From NCBI GenBank assembly GCA_964371055.1, contig CAYJLF010000017.1:62001-126000 (forward strand): a stretch of DNA of 64,000 nt, in the 5' to 3' direction. The notes under the pieces were generated by a model that saw only the letters and a list, made by a program, of their open reading frames with translations, had not been told where the DNA came from and did no database searches. Source of the DNA: CAYJLF01 sp964371055. GTDB taxonomy: Bacteria; Eisenbacteria; RBG-16-71-46; CAIMUX01. The position numbers were made by a program, and so were the translations under genes. Below, piece after piece: positions 17,267-27,249 of the stretch; the stretch's first letter is position 1, and each line of letters begins with the position of its first letter.

Positions 17267-20131
17267 CTACCCCCCGATCCGCTCGCTCCGTTCGCCCTTT
17301 CCGGGCGCGGCCGGAGCTGCTGGCTCCGCGCCAGCCTTGGCCGCGCGGGCCGCCCCGGCGAAGTCTCCGGCATGGACCACCGACAGCCGCGCCGGATCGA
17401 GGTGCTTCTTCACCGCCGCATGGATCTCGGCCGGGGTCAAAGCCGCCACCCGCGCTTCCAGCGCTTCATCCCAGCGGAGGTCGCGCCCTTCGTAGGCGCG
17501 GGTCGCCAGCGTGCCGGCCAACTCGCGCTCGCCCGATCGTGACATCGCCTGTTGCTGCAGCCAGCCCGACCTGGCCGCGGCGACCTCTTCGTCGGCGAAG
17601 CCGTCAGCCACGACGCGGGCAATCTCCTCCCGCAACGCGCGATCGATCCCGTCGAGATTCTGCGGAGCGTAGATGGCGAAGGCCCCGAAGCCCGCGACGG
17701 GGTCGAAGGCGTTGGCCTGGAAGTACGACCCGATGCCGTAGCTGAAGCCTTCCTTCTGCCGGATGCGGGTCGCGAGTCGCGAGTTGAGGAATCCTCCGCC
17801 GGTCATGAAGTTCGCCAGGACCAGGGCCGGATAGTCGGGGTCGTCGTTGCGCAGATTGATCCGTAACCCGGCGCTCAACACCGCACTCTCCTTGTCCGGG
17901 GTCTCGATCCGCTCCGTGAGGGCGGGGAGATCCCGGTACGCACTGACCAGGCGCTGGTGCGGCCGCGCGCTCTTCCAGTCGCCGAGAAGCTCTCTGACCA
18001 GCGCCTCCACCTGCGCCGGGTCGAAGTCGCCGACGATCGCCAACTCTCCCGCGGAGGCACCGTAGAAGTCGCGGTGGAAGGCCGCCACCTGCTCTACGGT
18101 CACGTTCCGGAGCCCCTCGATCTCCTCGTCCGGCGTGGCGACATAGCGCGGATCGTCTTTCGGCCAGGGGTTCAGGTGCCGCTGGAGGCGATTGCCGGCG
18201 AGCGTGCGCGGATCGCTCCGGCCTTCCTCGACGTCGCGAAGCTGCGCCTCCTGAAGCAGGGTGAACTCGTCCGCCGGGAACGAAGGCTCGCGCAGGATCT
18301 CGGCCAGGAGGCGGAGGTAGTCGGCCAGGTGCTCGGATCCGACTTCTCCGCCGCCGCGCAGCTCGGTCGCGCTCGCCACGCCGCCGCCCCAGCGACCGCC
18401 TCCTCCGCCGAGGTTCAGGCGTGCTTTCATCGCGTCGAGGGCGTCCTGGATCTCCTGGCGGCTGCGTTTCGCGGTGCCGCGCATCAGCATGTTGCCAGCG
18501 AGCCGGCCGACGTACGCCTGGTTCTGGAGCGAGCTCTCGTCGCCGAAGTGGAGATCGACCGTGACCGCGACCGTCCCCCCGCGCGACTTCTTCGGCAGCA
18601 GGACGACCTCGAGGCCACAGGGGAGGGTCTGGCGGAGCAGGCGGGACTCGATGTTCGCCGGCGCCGGGTCGAACTCCTCGCCCTCGGCCAGCGCCGCACC
18701 GCCCGTGTACCCCTCTACCATGGCGGCGATCTCCGGCGTGGGCGGCACCGGGGCGCGCGCGGGTTGGTCGGTGGGAATGAAGATGCCGGTCGTGCGGTTG
18801 TGGTCGACGAGGAAGGCCACTGCGACGCGCTGCACGTCCTCCGGCGTCACTTCGCGCAGCCGGTCGCGGTGCAGGAAGAGCAATCTCCAGTCCCCCATGG
18901 CGGCCCACTCGCTCAGCCCGATGGCGGCGCGCGGGCTGTTGCGCATGGAGAGCTCCCAATCCTTCAGGAGAGACTGGCGGGCGCGCTCCGTCTCCTCGGC
19001 CGTGGGCGGGGCTGCGGCCATCCCCTGGGCGACGAGGATCATCTCGTCCCGCACCCGCTCGATCGGGGCGTCCTGGCGCATCTCGGCCGTGAACATGAGC
19101 AGGCCCGGATCGTGGAACTGCATCGGCCAGGCGCTGACGGAGGTGGTGAGTCGCGTCTCGACGAGTGCCTTGTAGAGGCGGCCGGAGGGGCTATCGCCGA
19201 GGATCTGTCCGAGGACCTCGACGGCGGCGAAGTCGGGGTGAGATCCCGCCGGGATGTGGTAGGCCAGTTTGACGATCTGCGCGTCGCCCACGCGGCGCAG
19301 CGTGACCGTGCGCTCGCCGTCCTGCGCCGGCTCTTCCGTGTAGGTGACCGGAAGGGTGCGGTCGGGGCGCGGGATCGCTACGAACTTCTCGGCGACGAGT
19401 GCCAGGGTGCGATCGCGGTCGAACTTGCCCGCGACGACCAGGACCGCGTTGTCCGGCTGGTACCAGGTGCGGTAGAAGGCCTGCAGCCGCTCGATCGGCA
19501 CGCGCTCGATGTCCGCGCGACAGCCGATCGTGCTGTTCCCGTAGTTGTGCCAGAGGTACGCCGTCGAAACGACGCGCTCCTCCAGCACCCCGCCGGGGTT
19601 GTTCTCCCCCTGTTCGAACTCGTTGCGGACGACCGACATCTCCGAGTCGAGGTCCTTCTTCGCGATGAAGCTGTTTACCATCCGGTCGGCCTCGAGGTCG
19701 AGGGCCCACTCGAGGTTCTCGTCGGTGGCGGAGAAGGTCTCGTAGTAGTTCGTCCGGTCGTACCAGGTGGAGCCGTTGGGGCGGGCGCCATGGGCGGTCA
19801 GCTCCGCGGGGATGTTCGGGTGCCGGGTGGAGCCCTTGAAGAGGAGATGCTCGAGCAGGTGGGCCATCCCCGTCTCACCGTAGTTCTCGTGACGCGATCC
19901 GACGAGGTAGGTGATGTTCACCGTCGTGGTCTGTTTCGACGGATCGGGGAAGAGGAGGATCTTCAGGCCGTTCGAGGTGAGAAGATACTCGTCGATCCCC
20001 TCGACCGAGGCGCGGTGTTCGATCCCGGCCGGCGGAGGTGTCTGACCGGCGTGTGTGCCGCTGGTCAACACGGCGGCGGCGGCGAGAACCACGAGGAGAA
20101 CGAACGGGCGGGACAGGCGACGGACGAGCAT
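17267..20131 (-). CDS. M16 (pitrilysin/insulinase-like) zinc peptidase, two-repeat form
   Basis: 954 aa with a signal peptide (FVLLVVLAAAAVLTSGTHA). The N-terminal half carries the inverted zinc motif HLLEH within 'GETGMAHLLEHLLFKGSTRH', followed about 70 residues later by the glutamate-containing 'NEFEQGENNPGG'. The second half (from about residue 480) is the inactive M16C-like repeat ('VVLLPKKSRGGTVAVTVDLH', 'IVGDFDPAQVEALVRELLGD'). Members degrade peptides in the periplasm. It is on the same strand as, but 130 bp downstream of, the DUF3179 gene. Confidence 0.93.
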   Translation of the reverse strand: MLVRRLSRPFVLLVVLAAAAVLTSGTHAGQTPPPAGIEHRASVEGIDEYLLTSNGLKILLFPDPSKQTTTVNITYLVGSRHENYGETGMAHLLEHLLFKGSTRHPNIPAELTAHGARPNGSTWYDRTNYYETFSATDENLEWALDLEADRMVNSFIAKKDLDSEMSVVRNEFEQGENNPGGVLEERVVSTAYLWHNYGNSTIGCRADIERVPIERLQAFYRTWYQPDNAVLVVAGKFDRDRTLALVAEKFVAIPRPDRTLPVTYTEEPAQDGERTVTLRRVGDAQIVKLAYHIPAGSHPDFAAVEVLGQILGDSPSGRLYKALVETRLTTSVSAWPMQFHDPGLLMFTAEMRQDAPIERVRDEMILVAQGMAAAPPTAEETERARQSLLKDWELSMRNSPRAAIGLSEWAAMGDWRLLFLHRDRLREVTPEDVQRVAVAFLVDHNRTTGIFIPTDQPARAPVPPTPEIAAMVEGYTGGAALAEGEEFDPAPANIESRLLRQTLPCGLEVVLLPKKSRGGTVAVTVDLHFGDESSLQNQAYVGRLAGNMLMRGTAKRSRQEIQDALDAMKARLNLGGGGGRWGGGVASATELRGGGEVGSEHLADYLRLLAEILREPSFPADEFTLLQEAQLRDVEEGRSDPRTLAGNRLQRHLNPWPKDDPRYVATPDEEIEGLRNVTVEQVAAFHRDFYGASAGELAIVGDFDPAQVEALVRELLGDWKSARPHQRLVSAYRDLPALTERIETPDKESAVLSAGLRINLRNDDPDYPALVLANFMTGGGFLNSRLATRIRQKEGFSYGIGSYFQANAFDPVAGFGAFAIYAPQNLDGIDRALREEIARVVADGFADEEVAAARSGWLQQQAMSRSGERELAGTLATRAYEGRDLRWDEALEARVAALTPAEIHAAVKKHLDPARLSVVHAGDFAGAARAAKAGAEPAAPAAPGKGERSERIGG

Positions 20132-20262
20132 CGGGCACCCCCTGCTGCGGCGGTCTTGAGGTCATGGCGGGCAACCCGGAACAGTATCGGTCCCGGCCGA
20201 GGGGCGCAATCAAATGGAGTTTGTTGCGCCGGGGAGGCGCGGTGGCGTGGGGTCGAGGCTGT

Positions 20263-21495
20263 CTACCTCCCGTCCGCTCCCTCCTCCGTCAGCGCGTGCC
20301 ACGCGAACCGGAAGGCATGCCGCACCGAAGGCATCGAGGATTCGGCAGGCGTCATCGGCGCAGCCTGCACCGGTGCTGCACCTGTCTGCACACCGGCCGT
20401 GGGGGCATTCGCGGAAGTCAGCCCGGGCGGCGGTGTCTCTTCGACGAACTCCACCCATGTCGTGGCCGGGTGCTGGCGGTAGGTGAAGAGCACGGGGCGG
20501 CCGCTCCAGCGTGTGAGCCAGCGACCCTCGGGGTCGGCGTGTCGCGCGATCAGCGCCAGGGGATAGACGGTGGCCGCAGGAGGCTCGCCGAGGATGACAC
20601 ACGGCGCTTTCAGCGGTAGTTCGCGCGTATCGGGCAGCGGCGCGGCGGGGAAGCGGAGCAGGTCGTTGCCGAAATAGCTGGTGTAGGGCTCGCGCTTGTA
20701 CGCCGCCTTGCGTTCGGGCGCGCGCGCCGGGACGGTCGTCTGCGGATACCGCTCCTTCCACTCCGACCACCACACGAGTTGGCAGGGCACGACGGTCAGG
20801 GCGGCCTCTTCCGCCGCGGCCGGGCCGCTCATCGGCAGGCCGGTGAGTTGCTGCCACAGCGAGGAGCGGCCGGCCGGCGCGTCGCGGTCGTAGAGCAGGG
20901 GATTGGAGTCGTGAAGGAGACCGCTGTGGCCGAGGAGGAGTTCTGTTGACTCGGTGTTGGACGGGTTCAGTGAATCGACACCCGACGGGGCTGCTGCCCC
21001 GTCTCCCGAACCATACGGCCGGGCCCTCGTTAGAATCCTTCGTTCATACACCACCGCCGCATCGCACAGCGGGCTGTAGGTCACTGCAATCGGCACGCCG
21101 CCGAGCGTGTCGTTGATCACCTCGTGCCAGTTGAGAGCGATGAGAGGGTAGGCGCGCTCACATCCGTGGAGGCGCACTCCGATCACGCGGTCTCCGCTGA
21201 CGAGGTACTTCGCGCGCCCCTCGCCGGAGAGAGAGTCGACCACGGCGCGCGTCCAGATCGGAGGAAAGTCCAGGACCGGGATGCCGTCGCGCGCAACGCC
21301 ACTGCCGACGAGTCGCGTCAGGTCGCCGGAGAAGTTCGAGAGATCGAATCCATAGGTGTGGGGATGGAGGCCGTCACCGACCGCGCCGCGGCCGCGCGAC
21401 TGGATCATCGCGCCGATCCGCCAGAGAAAGACCAGCGAGATCAGGATCACCGCGCCGGCCAGGATCCAGCCAAGCGGACTGCGGGTCGTCTGCAT
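20263..21495 (-). CDS. DUF3179 domain protein, membrane-anchored
   Basis: 410 aa from the ATG at 21495, chosen because GGGAGGG lies just upstream; a longer in-frame start at 21552 has no such site. An N-terminal TM helix (LGWILAGAVILISLVFLW) is followed by the DUF3179 domain ('DGIPVLDFPPIWTRA', 'VIGVRLHGCERAYPLIALNW', 'VPIAVTYSPLCDAAVVYER', and later 'TSYFGNDLLRFPA'). The family is of unknown function and usually exported. The reading frame of ctaB continues 122 bp into the start of this gene, an unusually long overlap. Confidence 0.85.
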   Translation of the reverse strand: MQTTRSPLGWILAGAVILISLVFLWRIGAMIQSRGRGAVGDGLHPHTYGFDLSNFSGDLTRLVGSGVARDGIPVLDFPPIWTRAVVDSLSGEGRAKYLVSGDRVIGVRLHGCERAYPLIALNWHEVINDTLGGVPIAVTYSPLCDAAVVYERRILTRARPYGSGDGAAAPSGVDSLNPSNTESTELLLGHSGLLHDSNPLLYDRDAPAGRSSLWQQLTGLPMSGPAAAEEAALTVVPCQLVWWSEWKERYPQTTVPARAPERKAAYKREPYTSYFGNDLLRFPAAPLPDTRELPLKAPCVILGEPPAATVYPLALIARHADPEGRWLTRWSGRPVLFTYRQHPATTWVEFVEETPPPGLTSANAPTAGVQTGAAPVQAAPMTPAESSMPSVRHAFRFAWHALTEEGADGR

Positions 21496-22477
21496 TCTCG
21501 GAACCCTCCCCTGGACCGCGGGGAGTGTTGACGGCCGGGCCGCGCGGGTCAAGTGTCGCGGCAGCGGGCGAGCGCGACGGGCCGGGATCGAGGACGAGCA
21601 GGCCGAGGAGCAGCGGCAGGTAGACGATGCTGGCGATGAAGAGGCGCTTCGCCTCGAGGTTCGACCGCGTGCGGTTGAGGCGCAGGCCGAGCAGGAAGAA
21701 AGCGGCTCCCAGCGCGAGTGCGCCGGCGAGGTAGACCGGTCCGCCCATCCCGGCCAGGAACAGCACCGCTGTCAGCGGAACGAGGATCGCGGCGTAGACG
21801 ACCGCCAGTCCGCTCGTCGTGCGTCCGGTCGGGTCGACCGCCGGGAGCATGCGGAACCCGCCCCGCGCGTAGTCGTCCCGGTAGAGCCAGGCCAGCGCGA
21901 GAAAGTGAGGGATCTGCCAGGTGAAGAGGAACATCGCCAGCACCCAGGCGCCAAAGCCGATTTCGCCCGTCGCCCCGCTCCATCCCATCATCGGCGGGAT
22001 CGCGCCGCAGATCGCCCCGGCCAGGGTGCAGAAGGGAGTGCGGCGCTTGAGCGGCGTGTAGACCAGGACGTAGAAGAGGATGACGAAGGCGCCGAGCGCG
22101 GCGGTCAGCGCGTTGACGAGGAGGCCGAGGATCGACACGCCGAGGACGGACGAAGCGATCGCGACCCCGAACGCGTGCGGTCGTGTCAGGATCCCGGCCG
22201 GGATCGGGCGACGCCGCGTCCGCTCCATCCGGGCATCGCACGAGACTTCCCACCACTGGTTCAGGCTGTTTGCCCCGGCCGCTGCCAACCCGGTTCCGAG
22301 GAGCGTCCAGATGAAGAGGAGCAGATCGAATCCGTTGCGCGGCGCGACCGCGAACCCGATGGCGGTCGTGACGAGGACGAGCGCGGTCAGCCTCGCCTTG
22401 GAGAGCTCGAGGTAGGGGTGCATCGGCCGGCGCGGACGATCGAGCGTGGTCGCCGGATCTGTCTTCTGGGAACGCAT
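21374..22477 (-). CDS. ctaB: Protoheme IX farnesyltransferase (heme O synthase)
   Basis: 367 aa from the ATG at 22477. UbiA-type prenyltransferase converting heme B to heme O in the inner membrane for cytochrome oxidase. The first Asp-rich motif NQWWEVSCDARMERTRRRP is at 73-91, and the second (WLYRDDYARGGFRML) is about 120 residues later; several TM helices lie between. The family usually ends near 300 aa; here about 60 extra, non-conserved residues overlap the next gene, so the true stop may be shifted by a frameshift or simply lost. It is divergent from the ctaA cluster at 22651, so heme O and heme A synthesis are encoded back to back. Confidence 0.92.
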   Translation of the reverse strand: MRSQKTDPATTLDRPRRPMHPYLELSKARLTALVLVTTAIGFAVAPRNGFDLLLFIWTLLGTGLAAAGANSLNQWWEVSCDARMERTRRRPIPAGILTRPHAFGVAIASSVLGVSILGLLVNALTAALGAFVILFYVLVYTPLKRRTPFCTLAGAICGAIPPMMGWSGATGEIGFGAWVLAMFLFTWQIPHFLALAWLYRDDYARGGFRMLPAVDPTGRTTSGLAVVYAAILVPLTAVLFLAGMGGPVYLAGALALGAAFFLLGLRLNRTRSNLEAKRLFIASIVYLPLLLGLLVLDPGPSRSPAAATLDPRGPAVNTPRGPGEGSENADDPQSAWLDPGRRGDPDLAGLSLADRRDDPVARPRRGR

Positions 22478-22650
22478 CTTTGTTGGATGCGCCGGCGAGT
22501 CCCCTCGGTCGTGACCGGCGTCCGTGGATCTTACCCGATTCCGCGGATGACCGGCACCGCGCAGTTGGGGTGGCGGCGGGAATCGGCCCGCGCTACGATC
22601 CCGACCTTCACGCCGGGACAGGTGTCCCGGCCGGTTCGGGAGGTTGCACC

Positions 22651-23646
22651 ATGAAGATGTCCATGCCGGTGGGATCGGCTCTCCCGATCCGTGCCGTGAC
22701 CCTGTCCCTGGTCCTCGCCACGGTGGGATGCACGTCCGCGCTTCCCCCGCCTCCCGGGACGGCGCCTCCTCTCGTCGAGACCGTGGATCTCGCGGACCGC
22801 TGGGGGCGTTCCCCGGCCGATTCGATGCCTCCACGCGCGCCAGGCGCGTCCACACCGGCCCGCCTGACCGAGATCAAGCACCGACTGATCGGGGAAAACA
22901 GCGGGATCGCCTGGCTGGGCGGCGCCTTCTTCGTCCACAACGACTCGGGGGACGCGGCGACCGTCTACCGCAGTCCGGCGCTCGACTTTGCCGCCGCCGA
23001 GATTTTACCCCTCCCCGGTGCCCGGGCCCGCGACTGGGAAGACATCACGGTGCTCGAGGGCGACTTGCTGGTGGGCGACATCGGCGACAATCGGCGGCAG
23101 CGATCCGATCTGATGCTCTACCGCGCCCGTTACCGGTCCGCCTTCGAGACCGGCCGGTCGCAGGGGCGGCTCGAGCTCGTGGCCGCGTATCCGGTTCGCT
23201 ATCCCGATGGACCGCACGATGCCGAGGGGCTGGCCGTGGTTGATGGCCTCGTCCACATCATCACCAAAAACCGCGGAGAAGGGTTCACCGGAGTCTACCG
23301 TTTCGATCGGCTGGTCGATCGCGCCGACCTGCGCCCCGGAGAGGCGAACGTGCCGCGGAAGGTCGGGACCCTGGAACTGCGGGAGGATGAGCAGGTCACC
23401 GCGGCCGACTTCGATCCGCGGAGCCGGCAGTTCGTCATCCTGACCTATCACCGCGTGCTCTCCTGGCCCGCGGCGAGGCTCGAGGGCCCGCCCGCGCTGG
23501 GCCTGGAGATCGCCCTCAAGCAGTGCGAGGCGGTCTGCGTAGAGGGCGATCGCCTCGTCATCACGAACGAGAACCGTGAGGTTTACGTGATCGAGGACTT
23601 TGTCCGTGCGCTGCCGCCGATCACGGCCGAAGGGGGGACGCAGTGA
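22651..23646 (+). CDS. Lipoprotein, probable propeller-like fold, function unknown
   Basis: 331 aa from the ATG at 22651 (CGGGAGG upstream). The lipobox is ATVGC. The rest has repeated beta motifs ('SGIAWLGGAFFVHNDSGDAA', 'RDWEDITVLEGDLLVGDIGD', 'DAEGLAVVDGLVHIITKNRG', 'FVILTYHRVLSWP') like six-bladed propeller proteins such as SdiA-regulated or esterase-like phytase families. I cannot name the family with confidence. The stop overlaps the ctaA start (GTGA), so both are co-translated; a link to heme A synthesis is possible but unproven. Confidence 0.75.
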   Translation: MKMSMPVGSALPIRAVTLSLVLATVGCTSALPPPPGTAPPLVETVDLADRWGRSPADSMPPRAPGASTPARLTEIKHRLIGENSGIAWLGGAFFVHNDSGDAATVYRSPALDFAAAEILPLPGARARDWEDITVLEGDLLVGDIGDNRRQRSDLMLYRARYRSAFETGRSQGRLELVAAYPVRYPDGPHDAEGLAVVDGLVHIITKNRGEGFTGVYRFDRLVDRADLRPGEANVPRKVGTLELREDEQVTAADFDPRSRQFVILTYHRVLSWPAARLEGPPALGLEIALKQCEAVCVEGDRLVITNENREVYVIEDFVRALPPITAEGGTQ

Positions 23647-25055
23647 AGACACCGGCGCTGACGGGGGAGTCGATCCAGTCCGGTACGTCTCGCGGGGGTG
23701 CTCGCACCGGCGCGTCGCCGGCAATCGAAGCGGCGGCGCGGCCCGATCGCGATCGCGCGTGGCTCCCGGCGCTGGCGTTCGGCGTCGCCTCCACGATGTG
23801 GGCGATCGGCTACATCTTTCGCCTTCCGCCGGCGTGGATGCCCGCACCGCTGCTGGTGGCGCTCCTCATCGCCTGTGTCGCGGCGGGCGGGTATGCCGCG
23901 GGACGCTACACCGGCGCGGGCGTGCGGGGCGGGATCGCAGTCGGCCTCCTCTCCTCGCTCCTCAATCTCCTGATCCTCGGCAGCCTGATCGGCGACGGTG
24001 CCTCCGGCAGCGGGATTCCTCCGGCCGTGATCTGGCTGCCCGCGACCTTCCTCGTCGGCGGGCTTCTGGGGGCGGGAGGCGCTCTTCTCGGTGTCCGAAG
24101 ACGGTCGCGCGAGGTCGGGTCATCGCCGCTGTTCATCGACTGGACTGCGGTGTTCGCCCTCGTGGCGGCGGGAGCGACCTACTGCCTGCTCGTCATCGGC
24201 GGACTGGTCACCAGCCGGGAAGCGGGACTCGACGTGCCCGACTGGCCGGGGAGTTTCGGCTACGCGATGTTCCTCTACCCGTTCTCACGGATGTCGGGCG
24301 GGATCTACTACGAGCACAGCCACCGCCTCTTCGGCTCGCTGGTCGGGTTGACCACGCTGGTGCTGGCCATCCACCTCCAGCGCGCCGATCGACGTCCCTG
24401 GGTGCGGCGCGCGGCGCTGATCGCGCTGGCGCTCGTCATCGTGCAGGGCTTGCTGGGAGGCTTCCGGGTCACCACGGCTGAGATCCAGGCCGACGCCGGC
24501 CGTGTCGTGGCTTACAGCGAGACCGCGCGCAGCCTCGTCCTGCGCGTCGTGCACGGAGTGACGGGGCAGCTCTTCTTCGCGATGATGGTCGCGCTGGCCG
24601 CCGTCACGGCGGGTCGCTGGAAGTCGTCCCATCGCCCGACCGTGGCGCCGTCCGCCGCCACCGATCACGGCCTGACGATCCTCTTCATGGTCTCCCTCAT
24701 GGTGCAGCTGATCCTCGGCGCGCTGCTCCGGCATCTCTCGAAGGGACTCTTCATTCACATCGGAATGGCGACGGTCGTGCTCGTGATCGGAATCCTCGTC
24801 GGTGCCAGGGCCGCCGGCCTGCCGCACGGACAGCCGATCCTGGCGCGGCTGGGGCGGTCGATCCTCTGGGCCGTGAGCCTCCAGATCGTCTTGGGCGTGG
24901 CCGCGCTGGCCGTGACCTTCAGCGCCGGCGGCCGCGTGCCCCCTCCGATCTCGGAGACGATCGTCACGACCGCGCATCAGGCGCTGGGCGCCGGGCTGCT
25001 CGGGGCGGCGGTGCTCCTGGCGGCGTGGAGCCGGAGACTGCTCGCGACGCGGTGA
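23643..25055 (+). CDS. ctaA: Heme A synthase (COX15/CtaA family) with extra N-terminal membrane domain
   Basis: 470 aa, GTG start overlapping the previous stop. The COX15/CtaA core starts near residue 170 ('YCLLVIGGLVTSREAGLDVP'). It has the expected conserved histidines: EHSHR at about 224-228, RVVHGVTG at about 300, FIHIGMA and TTAHQALG further on, coordinating heme and cofactor in an eight-helix bundle. It oxidises heme O to heme A. About 150 N-terminal residues hold additional TM segments (LAFGVASTMWAIGYIF and others) that typical CtaA proteins lack. Confidence 0.9.
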   Translation: MKTPALTGESIQSGTSRGGARTGASPAIEAAARPDRDRAWLPALAFGVASTMWAIGYIFRLPPAWMPAPLLVALLIACVAAGGYAAGRYTGAGVRGGIAVGLLSSLLNLLILGSLIGDGASGSGIPPAVIWLPATFLVGGLLGAGGALLGVRRRSREVGSSPLFIDWTAVFALVAAGATYCLLVIGGLVTSREAGLDVPDWPGSFGYAMFLYPFSRMSGGIYYEHSHRLFGSLVGLTTLVLAIHLQRADRRPWVRRAALIALALVIVQGLLGGFRVTTAEIQADAGRVVAYSETARSLVLRVVHGVTGQLFFAMMVALAAVTAGRWKSSHRPTVAPSAATDHGLTILFMVSLMVQLILGALLRHLSKGLFIHIGMATVVLVIGILVGARAAGLPHGQPILARLGRSILWAVSLQIVLGVAALAVTFSAGGRVPPPISETIVTTAHQALGAGLLGAAVLLAAWSRRLLATR

Positions 25056-25205
25056 TGTGAGTTGCGTGCTGGGAACCGATGGAGGGGAGTCGGGACAGGC
25101 GGACGAGGCAGGTGGAGTCGATGACGGGCGCGGGGCGTCGGAACCCCGCCGGCTGCAACTCGCGGGTTTGCCTCAGCGTAGGGGCGCGGCGACAGGGGGG
25201 ACAAG

Positions 25206-25466
25206 ATGGTCAAGACGCTCAAGGCACTCAAGTTTCTCTTCGTTGGGCCGCTGATCCTGGTGCTTCTCGTCATCATCAACTGGCTTACCTCGCCGGGAGA
25301 CTGGTGGGTCAAGTGGGCAGCCCTCGGGATCGGGATTGCCTGGTTCATCAGCCTGATGCGGGTCCTGCGCGCCCTCATCCTGGTGGGCGGACTGGCGGCG
25401 GTCGGCGCGTGGCTCATGCGTCGGAACGACCGCGCGGGAGGCCCGCCCCCGCCACCGCGGCCTTGA
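25206..25466 (+). CDS. Small two-TM membrane protein
   Basis: 86 aa behind GGGGGA. Two or three hydrophobic helices (FVGPLILVLLVIINWL, WAALGIGIAWFISLMRVLRA, ILVGGLAAVGAWLM), a basic N-terminus and a Pro-rich tail. No known family recognised. It lies 150 bp after ctaA on the same strand and may be a late operon member. Confidence 0.6.
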   Translation: MVKTLKALKFLFVGPLILVLLVIINWLTSPGDWWVKWAALGIGIAWFISLMRVLRALILVGGLAAVGAWLMRRNDRAGGPPPPPRP

Positions 25467-25511
25467 CCTGATCGGCCCGGTTCGCAAGGTGGCGCGCCCG
25501 GGCCGGTCGAC

Positions 25512-27053
25512 TTACCGGATGACGACGATGCGGATCCTCTTGTCACCCGAACCGGTTCCGGCGTGCGCGAAGTAGCTTCCCGCCGGGACCGGATGCCCGT
25601 CGGTGTCGCACAGATCCCACTTCGCGCGCTCCACGGGTTCTCCGTCCGTTCCACCGTGCCAACCCACGATGCGGCGACGCACGACGCGGCCCTTTAGATC
25701 GACAATGACCAGTTCCGCGCCCTCGCCGACATCCTCACGGTTCCAGCGGAAGGAGATCGGGCCTGCGGTGGGGTTGGGGAAAGCACGGAGGGCTGGGCGG
25801 CCGTCGCCGGCGGTTGCGCCGGGACGGGACGGGCCGGTCGGTCCATCCGGCTCGGGTACGGCCTCTGGAGCGAGGGTCCGCTTCAGCACGATGCGCGTCC
25901 CGCCTCCGACGGTCTCCTCGATCCAGGTGAAGCTCGGCGCGGCCCCGGCCTCGAGGGGGGAGGCGATCCTGGTCCAGGTGCCGGTGCGGCCGCCGAAGAA
26001 TCCCAGCGGTGAATCGTGCCAGGTTCCCTCGACGCGCGACTTCCAGAAGATCACGGTGTAGAGCGGGGGGCCTCCCGCCTGGCGGAACTCCTGCTGCCAG
26101 AACGCGTGCATGGCGCTCGACGGATCCGCGGCGAGGGAGCAATAGCAGGGTTTGTTCAACTCCTCGAGATCGATCGTCAGGTCCTGCAGATAGGTCCAGC
26201 CCGATTCCGTCTCCTCCACGTAGTAGAGGTGATTGCATTCACAGCCGCCGCTCAGGCCGATGCCGAGCGCCGCATGGCGTCCGTCGGGGTATCGAGCCAC
26301 GCGATACTCCTCCGCGATGGCGCCACCAGCCACCATGACCGGAGCGGACCACATGCTTCCGTCGTGTTGCCGGTAGTGAAGCTGATGTTCGCCCGGATAC
26401 GGGCAGCGCAGATAGTAGACGCGCGGGCGGGGGATGCCGGCGACCAGCTTCGGTTCGACCTGCGCGTGATTGCCGAAGGTCGTGTTGCCATCGATGCAGA
26501 CGACCTCCGGTGCCGACCAGGCGCTCGCATCGCGCCGGGCGTAGAGAATGCGCGAGCCCTCCTCCCAGGCCAGGTGCAGGTCCCCTCCCGGCAACGAACC
26601 GAAGTCGGGTCTCGCCGTGGGATAGCCGGTACCACCGCTTAAGAGCTCGACGTCGCCCCATGCGCCGGAGAGATCGCCGGGTCGAACCTGGAGGAAGACC
26701 CCGCTCGCCCACGCCAGCCAGACCATGTCGCCGTGCAGGTGGACGGCGGGCTGAACTCCGGAGCCGTGCAGGACCGCCGGCTGCCAGACGCCGTGGACGA
26801 GTGCCCGGGTGAAGACGCGGCTCTGGTCGTCCTGCCAGCCGACCAGGGTGAAGGTGTCGCCAAGATCGGCGAGGCAGGTGCCCTGCAGTCGTCCCGTGCT
26901 CTCCGCGACAGTGTGGTCGAAGTAGACCGAAGCGCGTGCGGGGGAGTGCGAAGCCAGGAGCGTTCCGAGCAGGGTGGCGAGGGCCGCCGCGCGCATCCCG
27001 CGCCGAACGGGGGAGCTCCCGGCCGTCCGGGTTTGTGGCTTCGTCACCAGCAT
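25512..27053 (-). CDS. Secreted beta-rich protein with C-terminal sorting domain
   Basis: 513 aa from the ATG at 27053 (GAAGAGG upstream); a second ATG 19 codons later is possible. The signal peptide is AAALATLLGTLLASHSPARA. The body has beta repeats resembling sialidase/propeller proteins ('VWLAWASGVFLQVRPGDL', 'GDLHLAWEEGSRILYARRD', 'MHAFWQQEFRQ'), without catalytic residues I can identify. Residues about 425-513 are a FlgD-like sorting domain (RAFPNPTAGPISFRWN ... GRVVRRRI ... PVPAGSYFAHA). It is divergent from comM; the ~200-bp space between them should hold both promoters. Confidence 0.78.
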   Translation of the reverse strand: MLVTKPQTRTAGSSPVRRGMRAAALATLLGTLLASHSPARASVYFDHTVAESTGRLQGTCLADLGDTFTLVGWQDDQSRVFTRALVHGVWQPAVLHGSGVQPAVHLHGDMVWLAWASGVFLQVRPGDLSGAWGDVELLSGGTGYPTARPDFGSLPGGDLHLAWEEGSRILYARRDASAWSAPEVVCIDGNTTFGNHAQVEPKLVAGIPRPRVYYLRCPYPGEHQLHYRQHDGSMWSAPVMVAGGAIAEEYRVARYPDGRHAALGIGLSGGCECNHLYYVEETESGWTYLQDLTIDLEELNKPCYCSLAADPSSAMHAFWQQEFRQAGGPPLYTVIFWKSRVEGTWHDSPLGFFGGRTGTWTRIASPLEAGAAPSFTWIEETVGGGTRIVLKRTLAPEAVPEPDGPTGPSRPGATAGDGRPALRAFPNPTAGPISFRWNREDVGEGAELVIVDLKGRVVRRRIVGWHGGTDGEPVERAKWDLCDTDGHPVPAGSYFAHAGTGSGDKRIRIVVIR

Positions 27054-27249
27054 CGCGACCTCTCTTCCGGGCGAGGAGTGCGCACCCGCCGTTCCACACC
27101 CCGTCAAGGATAACGCCACGCGGGGGTGACCGCAACGAGGTCGGCGCCAACGGCACGCGGCTTGCGGCCACTCCGGCGGCGTCGGCGCGCGGACGCCGCG
27201 GGAGCAAGGCACTCGGCAGGCCCGTCGCGCGACGGAGGATGTGGTCACG

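Noticed and set aside
17957..20482. 841-codon plus-strand ORF opposite the M16 peptidase gene
   Set aside because: Long antisense ORFs are expected at this GC content; the translation is low-complexity and lacks domains, while the minus frame has clear M16 motifs.
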